From: Amaurobius ferox
Lineage: Eukaryota; Arthropoda; Arachnida; Araneae; Amaurobiidae
Direction: 5' to 3'
DNA length: 64,000 nt
NCBI GenBank assembly: GCA_951213105.1
Contig: OX578133.1
Span: forward strand, 145,999,017-146,063,016
Each line of letters opens with the position of its first letter. Within the stretch, counting starts at the first letter, position 1. The notes beneath the pieces were generated by a model. It did no database searches, was not told where the DNA came from, and saw only the letters and a program-made list of their open reading frames with translations. The position numbers were made by a program, and so were the translations under genes. This document shows, piece by piece, positions 11,150-21,060 of the stretch.

Positions 11150-13060
11150 ATATATGTTTAGATCAAATGTCAGTTGCTGCGCAGCTGTGAGGTAATGCTC
11201 ACATGGCTTTGATTTAAACCCTTAATGATCAATTTGCCACCATTGCATCAGTTTCACAGTTTCTGACACTGTTCAACATGGAATAGTTGACGACATGACC
11301 AACAAAGCAACATAAAACTCCATTACACAAATATTTCTAAAAATCAATTGGTGAAAGTTCTACAATTCTTAACTTCTACCAGCTATAGTGAAAAACATTC
11401 ATATTATTCCTGATGCTCATAAAAAAATCTAATGCTTAGTATATAGCTTATTGAAAGTAAATATTTCTAATATCCACTAGATAAATTCTGGAAAATCTCC
11501 TTTAAAGGTGTTTTAATATGTCATGCCATCAACTACCCATTACCAAAATGCAACAAAAGTTACAAAACTAGTCTATAGGTAGTGGCAGGATGATCTAATG
11601 TCTACTTTCTATTGCATGTGCAAAGGCAATTTACATAAAATCATTTTTGACTAACAAGAGGTTCAATTTTTGACAAATTTGTAATTAAGAAAAACATGGA
11701 ACTAAACTTCAAATGCATAACTAGAAATAAAAGTTGCATGATTTAGAACATGCTATGCAACTGCTGGGAAATTTTTGAGCATCATAAAATATAAAGTTAT
11801 ATATATATGAAAAAGTGGGTATGAATACCTAAACAGTTGGTCACACATGAAATGACATCATACAGACAGAACACTCATGCACATTTAAAGGCAATAAAAT
11901 CATTTAAAATACTAATTTTCTCTTTAAACTGCAAATATGATCTTATAAAGATGCTGAAAAGAGTACCAACTATTGATTGGTGTAAAGAGTTAATTCAGAG
12001 ATGTAGTACTTCATAGTTCAGTTTGAATTCAAGCACAATTGAACTCACATAGTACATGTGGGGGTGGGCATAAAACCAAAAAATATTGTAGGTAACAGAG
12101 TGACAACAGTCATCTGTAATGTCTAATACTGTAGAATATGTTTTTACATATAATGCAGCATGGACAAGGCCAGTTGGTTAGACCTCTGCATAACAATACA
12201 ATTCAAATAATAAACAATACATTCTTGTCTAAGTCAGCAACTGAAAACAAATTCTAATGAATTCACTATCAATAGTCACATTGATGTTCATATTTTTCAA
12301 AAGGAATTGCAATATCTATCAAATGTTGATCTATTGTTAACAGCTACAATGATGAGATCCTGGAATGCTGCATCATCCTGAATGTATAAAACCAGTCAAT
12401 CTTGGTTTAAAACTAATATCATAATGAAAAGTGACATATAAAATACTACTTCTTAACTGGAGTAGTATTCTTCCTACAGAAGATGAGAAGGGAATACACC
12501 ATTGTGAAGTTCTTCCCAGAAAAGTGTCACTTTGGATCATTGATCAACTTAGTAAAGTATGGGAGGTGGGAAGGAACTTGCATTAAAGCCTTCTGTCCCA
12601 AAATAACACATGTGAGGCACAAGTTTAGCTTTGTCAATGTTGGTTAAAACATCCTTTTTATTTTGTACAGCTGTCAAAGGAATGAAAAAAGAAAGTTCCA
12701 CTCTGTATCTTGTCAAACTTTTCATCAGATAATAAAAAATGACAAGCTAAGCATTATTTGAAATATGAAAGGATGTCAAACAAGTAGCATTTGGAGATGA
12801 TTTGCAAAATTTATTCCTTTTCTTACCATTACAAATTCAATTACATACGAAAGAAAATGGTCACTCTGATTAACTCTTCATCCCCTTGGAGAATGATTTT
12901 ACAATTTTTACTGCTCATCAGCAAAGAGAAGGCAAGCAAATGGCCAAAGAGAATAAAATTCTTTTAAAAGAAGAATTCTAGAAATTTTATGTTGAAATTT
13001 TTAACATATTTACTTTCAACTTCTATTAATTGCCTCCAGGGTACTTTAACTCAGCCCACC
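11150..13060. other. AT-rich intronic stretch, nothing recognised
   Basis: I see no coding region or definable repeat. A short (TA)n run is at about 11800-11808. Confidence 0.4.
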
Positions 13061-13066
13061 ATTAAT

Positions 13067-13141
13067 AAAACTCTAGGTACACATAATAGCAGAAGCTATT
13101 GGGCAGGTAACTTCATTGTTATCCTGAGCACCTAGAGTTTT
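13067..13141. other. 12-bp perfect inverted repeat, 51-bp loop
   Basis: AAAACTCTAGGT (13067-13078) is exactly mirrored by ACCTAGAGTTTT (13130-13141). It is a potential hairpin or the ends of a very small element; no TA or other target duplication is obvious. No function is inferred. Confidence 0.55.
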
Positions 13142-13581
13142 GCAGACAGTGAAAACCTAAAATACCATCAAATATCATTGGTTGAAAGTACATATTTTAA
13201 ATATTTCAACAAAAAATTCTACAATCCTTGCTTTAACGGAATTTTGTGCACTTTAGTCGTCTAATCATGTACCCATTGCTGATGGGCAGCAAAAGCTAAA
13301 AAGTCATGGTCTAGAGTTGAGAAGAATTGACCAAATTAAGTACTTGTTTATTTGCATCTTACTGTTATGCGGTAAAAATCACTTAATAATCACATCATAA
13401 AAATTTAAATATATAAAGATACAGTAAAAGATTTTGGTATACTGCAAATCAAAAGTTTCTTGCAAATTTCATGGAAAAATTTTTTGAACTAATATGAAGA
13501 TGGGGTTATTAATAGTACCAATAAAAATAAAATCAATTTATATAAATCAAATACTGAATAGAATAAAAGTAAAGAAATTAC

Positions 13582-13724
13582 ATTTCAGAAGGAAGCACAT
13601 CCCACTTTGTTATCACAACAGATGGCAAAACTTCAACTGTTAAAGCAACTGCACATTGCCTGCAATATCCGGCATTCATGCCTGGACCACCCGAATATTG
13701 AATTTGAAGTACAGCTTCTATGAG
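13582..13724 (-). CDS. TRAPPC9: TRAPPC9 exon (YSGGPG region)
   Basis: The acceptor TTTTTTTAG ends at 13725 and the donor is GAAAT|GTAATT at 13580-13581. The exon has 47 codons plus two bases, and starts in phase 0. The protein begins LIEAVLQIQYSGGPGMNAGY, which lines up with human [20 protein letters not shown], and continues with VALTVEVLPSVVIT (human LGLHVEVEPSVFFT). This is one of the best conserved blocks in the gene. It joins directly and in frame with the exon at 27165-27289. Confidence 0.95.
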
Positions 13725-13899
13725 CTAAAAAAATTAAACATATTTTAAAATTACATTTATTAAAATATAACAACATTAAGATTAAATAAAAAAATTAAAA
13801 AGTAAATTTTATCATAGATTCAACATACTGCAATCAAATTTCTTAATATGTCAATTTTCTTTTGCATGCAATGGAATTGACAACATAACCTTATTAAAT

Positions 13900-14890
13900 A
13901 ATGCTGCGCAAAACTGCCAGTTCATACAAAAGAAATACAACACAATTGCTACAGAAAACATTTAAGCATATACGACAGTTACAGAGAAATAACTTCTCTC
14001 CTATAATAGGATGTTGCATTAAAGCAAGAAAGTACCCAACTGATCATTTCTATTACAACCTATCGACCACAATTTCTTGGTAATTGCCACTCGTCAACAT
14101 AGTACAGGCGATGAGATGATCAGCCTAGACAAGCTGTAAAGTAAGGATCATCAAAATTTTCTGGTTAAATTTTTACTTCAAACTCAGTAATAATGCAGGG
14201 CTTTTTTAGCCCACCTAATATTGACAAAGTTCTAATTGCTCAACATTACAAAGAAGTGACTTCTAACCTATAACAGGGCATTGAATAAAATCATTAAAGT
14301 GACCACCTGTTCATCCATCCCCACCTGTGGACCATGGTTTCATGGTCATTGGTACTCATAAGCACAGTGCAGGTTATCAATGAGCAGAAAACTCTTTAAA
14401 GCAGAGATTTTATAATTTTTCTGATAGAAGATTTACTTTGAATCTAATAACAATGCAGGTATGTAAAACCTCCCAGGAAGACAGACCTCACTCAGTTTTT
14501 TTATTATTAAACTTCAAATTAAAATTTTCTGGTTAAATTTTTACTTCAAACTCAGTAATAATGCAGGGCTTTTTTTAGCCCCACCTAATATTGACAAAGT
14601 TCTAATTGCTCAACATTACAAAGGGGTGACTTTTAACCTATAACAGGGCATTGCATAAAATCATTAAAGTGACCACCTGTTCATCCATCCCCACCTTTGG
14701 ACCATGGTTTCATGGGCATTGGTACTCATAAGCACAGTGCAGGTTATCAATGAGCAGAAAACGCTTTAAAGTAGAGATTTTATAATTTTTCTGATAGAAG
14801 ATTTACTTTGAATCTAATAACAATGCAGGTATGTAAAACCTCCCAGGAAGACAGACCTCACTCAGTTTTTTTATTATTAAACTTCAAATT
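13900..14890. repeat. 368-bp tandem duplication with a third, older copy
   Basis: Copy 1 (14153-14520) and copy 2 (14521-14890) both start AAAATTTTCTGGTTAAATTT and both end ...TTATTATTAAACTTCAAATT; they differ at only a few positions. A clearly related but much more diverged copy precedes them at about 13900-14152 (shared blocks such as ATAACAGGGCATTG / ATAATAGGATGTTG and CACTCATAAGCACAGTGCAGG / CACTCGTCAACATAGTACAGG). So the family has an old and a young duplication step. No ORF of note. Confidence 0.9.
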
Positions 14891-15480
14891 AGTGTAAAAG
14901 TTATGAACTTAAAAATCAAAATTTAGCCTAATATTTGTCTGTTATAAATTCAATTTATTGAGCAGATGATTTTGCTTGAATGTGAGTACCTTCTTTAGCA
15001 TGTGTCCTGAAACGATGTCTCAAACTTTTGGTCTAAACACTTTAGTGTTATAAAATTTGTGATTTTTTAATTTCATGGATTTTAAAATAGATAGGTAAAT
15101 TTTCAAATTTATAAGTGTGTTCCGAAAATTTAACCTAAAATGGACGTAAGTTTTGAAAACAGCATATGTTATTTTTATTATAGGCTCTGAAATCAATTTA
15201 TTTCAGTACACAATTTTCTGAGCTCTGCAAGTATGAGACAGATAATTCATCAAGCATGTCTGTAGCTGGAGACATGTACTGGGCATACAACATTTAAATT
15301 TCTTAAATTTTATTACGCATATTATTAGCTTTTTTCAAGCATGTAATCACTGTTCAATAATTTTTCAGTTTTTGTTTTTTACCAAAATGAAAGTAGCCAC
15401 TTTTATAAAATTTTGGGTCACTGAACACGAAAATCACCCTTATAATTCTCTCCCGGCTCAGAGTTTTGAGTAATTGCACT
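14891..15480. other. AT-rich intronic stretch, nothing recognised
   Basis: No coding evidence, RNA gene or defined repeat was seen. Confidence 0.4.
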
Positions 15481-15483
15481 GTA

Positions 15484-15543
15484 ATAATGCTATGGGACGT
15501 TATATAATGCTATGGGATGTTATATAATGCTATGGGATGTTAT
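15484..15543. repeat. 20-bp tandem repeat, three copies
   Basis: The unit ATAATGCTATGGGATGTTAT is repeated three times head to tail; the first copy has one change (GGGACG). Confidence 0.85.
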
Positions 15544-15875
15544 AATTATGATATGTGAAATAAAAAAAATAAGGGAAAAGAAATAAAATAGGCACTGTTG
15601 TTCTTGATAAAGCTGGTTGCTATCGACTCAACGCCGTTGCTTTCAGCCTTCATCTCATGAATCACGTGATTGAGCGGTTAAAACCAGTTCCATTCAACGG
15701 CTCCAGTCTTGTACATGGCAGCGCGTGGAAAAGTTCATATTGCATGGTCTATTTCTGAATTTTTTTTTTACTGATTTGTTTAATTAATGACTTACTGCAT
15801 GAGTGACTTTGTACATCTTAACATTTTACGTATATACATTTTGCATAAATTTTGTGGCCCACTGAATGTGCAGCA

Positions 15876-16316
15876 ATGCCCCGCTCCTGTATAAATTTGG
15901 CGGATAGCTTTTGCTATATATGCGCTGACATGATTTGTGGTTCTAGGAAGTGGCCATTGACTTCTGAAGTGAAAAAGGCATATGTACTGCACTTTGGGTG
16001 TCACGTCGGAGACCAGGATAAATCGTGGGCTCCGCACGTTTGTTGTACGACTTGTTCATCCACCCTGAATGTTTGGAAAAATGTTTCCATGCGTTTTGGT
16101 GTGCCTGCCATTTGGAATGAACCAACAAACCATACCACTGATTGGTATTTCTGCATGATACCGTGCTTGAAGAAAGGAATTAATATGAAAAAGCAGAAGA
16201 CTGAATACCCTGTGATATCATCTGTCATTCGCCCAGTGGTCCATACAGAAGGATTGCCAGTCCCCGATATGCCAGTCCCCAGCCGCTATTACCCCCATTG
16301 TAATATTTCTGGTTGA
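15876..16316 (+). CDS. Cys-rich repeat-borne ORF, function unknown, probably truncated
   Basis: The frame from the ATG at 15876 reads MPRSCINLADSFCYICAD and continues through HFGCHVGDQDKSWAPHVCCT with CCTTC and C-x2-C pairs (CYIC, CCTTC), suggesting a zinc-binding fold, then WYFCMIPC. It stops after PHCNISG at 16316, about 146 residues. Proteins of this look recur in many copies in arthropod genomes, so I read it as a fragment of a repeated, possibly transposon-associated gene rather than a host gene. I do not recognise a function. The upstream 15600-15730 is relatively GC-rich and could be its 5' flank. The frame is open for 154 codons, so it may be transcribed. Confidence 0.55.
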   Translation: MPRSCINLADSFCYICADMICGSRKWPLTSEVKKAYVLHFGCHVGDQDKSWAPHVCCTTCSSTLNVWKNVSMRFGVPAIWNEPTNHTTDWYFCMIPCLKKGINMKKQKTEYPVISSVIRPVVHTEGLPVPDMPVPSRYYPHCNISG

Positions 16317-16734
16317 ACTGTGGCATCACTGCCAGCACTTCCAATTTGTGGACCAGCGGTGCTTAGAAAATCATTGGAAAATGGCAGTTATGGTTAAAAA
16401 TTTCTAGCTTTAAACAGTGAGATAAATGAAATGTTGCCTATAATAATGTACTGACTCTGAAATATGACAAAAAAAATTCAAATTTCACTTCTAAATTATA
16501 GTAATTAATAAATGAGTAAAAAATAGTGGTTTGCCAACTTGTACTAAGACAAGGATATGGACTTCCTGGGTGATTTTGTATAATAAATACATTAGGCCTT
16601 TTTTTCCTAGACAAAATTTACATATTTCTTGCATAAAATGATAATCTTTAATAATATTTTTACTCATAAATATGTTGCAGAAATCTGGATTTTAATATAA
16701 TACTTTTAAACATTTACTTTTACAAAATGATGGG
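16317..16734. other. Noncoding stretch after the Cys-rich ORF
   Basis: AT-rich; nothing recognised. Confidence 0.4.
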
Positions 16735-16772
16735 ATATTTCGTTTGTAACCTTTAGGTTACAAACGAAATAT
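16735..16772. repeat. Perfect 18-bp hairpin, 2-bp spacer
   Basis: ATATTTCGTTTGTAACCT (16735-16752) is followed after TT by its exact reverse complement AGGTTACAAACGAAATAT (16755-16772). Such a 38-bp near-palindrome may be the fused ends of a lost TIR element or a hairpin. No known family recognised. Confidence 0.85.
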
Positions 16773-16924
16773 ACCTTTCAAATTCATTAAAGCAAGACTG
16801 TGCACTCTACTATCTGTATTGTCAAAGAAATGACTGTTTGAAATACTATAAAACTGATGAGAAATATGTTAAAATACAATAAAATAAGACTTTCTATAAA
16901 ACTCTAAATATTATCTTCAATTTT

Positions 16925-17856
16925 TTACCCTACTGTTGATGTCTTCACCTTGTTCTGGTGGTGGGGCTTGTGTGTTCCAATGATCCTGACAGCTATGCTG
17001 TTGGTAACTTTTGCTACTGGTAGGGTCTCCCATACCAGACAGGTCAAAGGTGAGGTTCCTGACGAAACGAGACATCCCTGTCCTCCAGGTTTGGGGGTTG
17101 GGTGTGATGCTAACTGCCTCACCCTGTAGTTCACTTTTTTAGTGAATACGGGTGTTGCAATCCCGAGGTACCTGAGCTATCTTTTTTTTTTCAGCTGCAG
17201 GTGTCATCAATACCAAACCCTTAGTAAACATATCTGCTCTATGGGCCCTAGTACCACCCTTCGGCTTCTGCCGTAAGGTATACCGCTTGGGAATGGGTTT
17301 ATGTGGATGTGGTGCGAAAAGGACAGAGCTACATGCATCTGTAATATTCTTCTAAGAAATGTTTGCAATAAACGGTTCCAGAGGTGAGTCCCTTGGGCCT
17401 TGGTTGTGTTGGTTGGATGGTGGAGAGTGTTTCATATCGAGAAATCCCCCTAGAATCCTTGCTGGTCCTTGGGCACTGTGCACCAGGTGCACGTTATGGC
17501 CCACTCTACATCATCTAGCTTTGCGAATGACTCCAGTGGTTACACTTTTCATATTAGAAAAGTGTGAGGAGACAGCCTTGTGGGGGCTCTGATCGAACTG
17601 GAAGTAATCCATGGTTTTCTTTCAGTGGATACAACATGGAAAGTTCAGACATAACATTTTTGTTTAGCTCTTCATGTCTCCATGATGTTAACAAGTCAAC
17701 TGAAGGATTGGATATACCTTCGGGTGAAACCCGATCAGCCACTGAAACTAGTCCTTTGGAATTGGATCATGGCAGAAAAGAGGAAACCAGCAGCCTTGCT
17801 GTGGACGGAGGTGGAGTTGTGAGCAGTAATTTGCAGCATCTGAAACCATGGCCGGG
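16925..17856 (+). mobile_element. LINE 5' region (untranslated)
   Basis: A comparatively GC-rich block with multiple short open frames in both strands leads directly into ORF1 of the LINE. It shows no protein motif I recognise, and its position is that of a 5' UTR. The exact 5' end is not defined; I place it near 16925 where the sequence changes from the AT-rich background. Confidence 0.6.
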
Positions 17857-19148
17857 ATGCACGGAGTACTTGAATGAATGAATGATATGAAGGTGGGTGG
17901 CTCCAGAAGAGCCTAGCACATCGACCAGAGGTCTATTGTACTACCCCAAAAAGTGAAGGTCCCTAAGAGAAGAGACCAGTAGCCGATGCAAACATAAGCA
18001 GGCACTTGACAGGAATGTCGTTCAGCTCCCAGGGTTCAATCACATGACGACCAATGTGTTCGAATCTGTGAGCAGAGTAGGCCTCACATTCACACAGAAT
18101 GTGAGCTGCAGTTTCTTCGCTGTAATTGCAGCCTCTGCAAAGCGAATCCTTGGAGACACCCATAATATTAAGATGTCTCTTGAGAGTGCAGTGCCCAGTA
18201 AGGAGCCCAACAGCTCTCCTGATGCCAGTTCTACTGAGCCTAAAAAGTTCCTTTTGATGTGCACTAGGGCAATTACAGTTGAGAATTTTCGCTTGCCTTT
18301 GTCCCTTAGTGTCACGCCAGTTCTTGCATTGAAGCTTCCTGAAGATGTCAAAGACAATTTTTCTGATAAGATCATTGGGAATACCCAAGGCTGGCTCAGG
18401 GCCCACAAAAGGAGTACTAGAGCCTTTCCTAGCAAGTTCCACGGAGTACTTACTAAGACACAACAGCGCAACAGGAGGTGCAACAAGAGACACATCCAAA
18501 GGCAGCATGACCAGCAGCTGAAGAATGTTGGGGCTGTAACAGAGAAGGTTGGAGGTACCAAACGGCTGAGGTCAGAAGGCACCACACCATCTCCAGGAAA
18601 CCTGGTCATGAAAAAGAGGCCAAGGACAGACATCCAACCTGGGTCATTTGATCATGCAGTCCAGGTTATAAAGATGGCTGTAATTAAAGACTCATTCCCC
18701 TCTGGAAAGCTAAGCAAGGAAGAAGTTGATCTCATCCAGATGACGATACTTGACAAAATAGATTAAGATTCCCACTGGTGAGCAACTTCCTAAGATCCAT
18801 GGTTCTGGCTTGAATACAGGAGCCTTGGTTCTTCAGTGAGATGATGCAATGACTGTGGAATGGGTTAAGCAAACCTTCCATAATAACAAACAGGTTTTAG
18901 GAGGGACACTCAAAATTCTGAATGCCAATGAACTACCTAAACCTGTCAAGGTGGTCTTTAAGACCAGGGACATATACACCAAAGAGCCATGCATTTGGCT
19001 GAAGCAGCTTAACTGTTTTAACCCAGAGTTGAAAGCGGAGGAGTGGTGTATTCTGCAAAAATTTGCTCAATCACACTCTATAAGATGGATCTTCGAGGTT
19101 GAATTGGAGGCTGCTGAAGCAATACGAAAGGCCAACTTTGGTGCTTAG
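17857..19148 (+). pseudogene. LINE ORF1 with DUF4780-like domain, interrupted and frameshifted
   Basis: ORF1 starts at ATG 17857 (MHGVL...), is cut after five codons by a TSD-flanked LINE fragment (see 17872-18439), and resumes at 18440 with LTKTQQRNRRCNKRHIQRQH and a basic region (TKRLRSEGTTPSPGNLVMKK). It reaches a stop at 18766. The rest is in another frame from 18849: VKQTFHNNK..., ELPKPVKVVFKT, then CIWLKQLNCFNPELKAEEWC and EAAEAIRKANFGA, the pattern I associate with DUF4780, common in ORF1 products of arthropod LINEs. ORF1 proteins bind RNA as chaperones for retrotransposition. Frame changes make this copy inactive. Confidence 0.75.
17872..18439 (-). mobile_element. Nested 5'-truncated LINE copy, 12-bp TSD
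   Basis: The insertion sits between two identical copies of CACGGAGTACTT (17860-17871 and 18440-18451). On the minus strand it encodes the C-terminal end of the same LINE type: FDIFRKLQCKNWRD, GIRRAVGLLTGHCTLKRHLN, then the zinc-knuckle-like CRGC-x8-AHILCECEAY and HVIEPWEL...CLLMFASATGLFS. It ends in a 3' UTR and a short (ATTC)n tail next to the left target repeat, as expected for target-primed reverse transcription. The related plus-strand copy is at 23050-23420. Confidence 0.92.
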
Positions 19149-19455
19149 ACAGGTTTGGACTGAGAAATCTTCAAAATACTTTGGGATCCAAAAGAATAGC
19201 CCCATGGGAAGATGGAGAAGGAGGTTTTGTGAGAAGACCAAGCTACCTCCTCTCAGGTAAGTATGGCCAGTGTTGACGCTGACTTACCTAAGCTTGATGA
19301 GCTGGAAATTGATTCTAGCTTTGCAAGCATACTGCAATTTATTTCACATATGTCTGAGGACAAGTTGGAAAGATGTTTACAAGAATTTGAGAAATGAGAA
19401 GTGCTAGGCATTAACCATTCTCATGACACTGGGGAGAATATTTCTTTCTAGTCTT
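19149..19455 (+). other. LINE inter-ORF stretch
   Basis: The sequence between ORF1 and ORF2 is broken by stops. Isolated blocks such as LPKLDELEIDSS (near 19285) suggest the end of ORF1 in a shifted frame. Confidence 0.45.
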
Positions 19456-19473
19456 TGCTGTTCTTTTCTTTGC

Positions 19474-19690
19474 CTTATGGACAATATCAATGTTGTACAG
19501 ATTAATCTGTACCATAGTCGCTCGGCTTCTGCTATTCTTGGCAAGAATATGACTAGTGGTGAGGTTGACATTGCTCTAATTCAAGAACCCTATACCCGAA
19601 ACAGTAAGATCTTGGTTCTAAGGATTAAGGGCAACAATGTCTTTTACAGTGATTTGATTACAAAAAACTCTTTTGGAGCAGTAAATTTCT
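19474..19690 (+). pseudogene. LINE ORF2 5' end, endonuclease N-terminus
   Basis: The frame reads MDNINVVQINLYHSRSASAI, then SGEVDIALIQEPYTRNSKIL and NNVFYSDLITKNS. This is the N-terminus of an APE-type endonuclease, with the conserved Asn in QINL and the catalytic Glu in IQEPY. It then stops matching at about 19690, where a foreign tandem repeat begins. The endonuclease active-site His and Asp that follow in intact ORF2 are missing. Confidence 0.8.
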
Positions 19691-19691
19691 G

Positions 19692-19822
19692 GAATTGTAG
19701 CAGTTTGTATCAGGTAATATTTCGAAACTGTAGCAGTTTGTAGCAGGCAATTATTCGAAATTGTAGCAGTTTGTAGCAAGAGATTTTTCGACATTGTAGC
19801 AGTTCGATGCAAGGCATTTTTT
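19692..19822. repeat. 33-bp tandem repeat, four copies, inside the LINE
   Basis: Units begin GAATTGTAGCAGTTTGTATC (19692), GAAACTGTAGCAGTTTGTAG (19724), GAAATTGTAGCAGTTTGTAG (19757) and GACATTGTAGCAGTTCGATG (19790), each ending in a TTC-like boundary. Period is 32-33 bp. It interrupts LINE ORF2, so it belongs to an inserted sequence. Confidence 0.85.
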
Positions 19823-21060
19823 TTATTTTAACAGTTTGTCATATATATAACAAGCAAATTCAAGACAATGAAGTTTTAAAAATCTAATTAACAGAATTTA
19901 AGTATAAACATTTTGAATTTTCAATTAACTTTTAATAAACTAAAATAGCATATAAATTACATTAATAAAAATTGCTCATTTTTTATTAAGAAAATCTATT
20001 TTTAATACATATTCTTTAATATAAAAAAACTGCAATAAATAATTTTAATAAAGATCTATAAAATACTTTAATATTGCAATAAATAATTTTTGAAAAATAG
20101 AAAAAAAATTGAAAAATTATTTTACAGATCTAAACAAATTTTATTAGATTAAATAATTAGAAAAAAATCTAAATTAAAAAAAAATGCAATAAAGAATTTT
20201 AAAACATATTTTAAAAAATTAAAATAAATAACTTAAGATCTAAAAATATCTTATTGCAGTAAAATTTTTAAAAAGATCTAACAAAATGAAATAAAAAATT
20301 TTAGGGGGAAAAAATAATATTTAGGAAAAATATATAATTTTAGGAAAGATCTATAAAATTAAAAACTATTTTTCAAAAAGGATACTGGTCTTTTATATTG
20401 CGCTAAAGAAAGAAATAACGCAAGAAAAAAAAATAAAATCATAAAATTAAAAATAAACATAGCGCAAGAAAAAAAATAATAAGAGAAATCCCCCATTAAA
20501 TCAAAACGGAAATTTTATTAAGAATGACGAACGGAAGTATTAACGGAAGTTAATCAAGCTAAAGTAAATAAATATTATGCTCAAAACTTTAATAAATTAT
20601 TAAAAAATTCAGTAAACTTCCGTTAATACAGTGTGAAATTCCACGAGATTTGCCTGCTGCCTACATCAAAATTTTAGGTATTACATACATTTTTAATGAT
20701 GCCAATTTTAAAAAATAACTTTAGATTTAATTGATACAGTGAATATATGACAGTGTAAAAAAGCCATTCAAAATAACTTGGAATGTTTTATACATTTTTT
20801 TTACATATACAGTACAGTACAACTTGGAAAATAAGGACCAGTCCGGATTTTACCGATTCCGGAATTTTTCGAATTATAGAATTTGGATTTTTTCTATTTT
20901 CGAATTTCATAAGAAAATTTTGAAAAATCTGTATCATTGTTCCAAGTGATCCAAATTATAGCATGTTATCCTTCATTTTGAAGGGTTTGAAAAAATATTT
21001 CGATTGATACCAAGTTTGATAATGTTCCATTGGGGGTTTACTCCCCCCCCCCCCAATAGT
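19823..21060. mobile_element. AT-rich insertion splitting LINE ORF2
   Basis: Extremely AT-rich DNA separates the endonuclease remnant (ending 19690) from the reverse transcriptase remnant (from about 21060). It holds an inverted pair, GAAGTATTAACGGAAGTTAA near 20535-20555 and AAACTTCCGTTAATAC near 20615, and a block with TCCGGATTTTACCGATTCCGG near 20843-20863. A C run is at about 21041-21054. The insertion's ends and class are undefined, and it may itself be composite. Confidence 0.5.

Noticed and set aside
18044..18439. Plus-strand 5' part of a 240-codon open frame as ORF1 N-terminus
   Set aside because: The first about 130 codons are antisense to the nested LINE C-terminus; the true ORF1 start is the ATG at 17857 and only the part from 18440 belongs to it.
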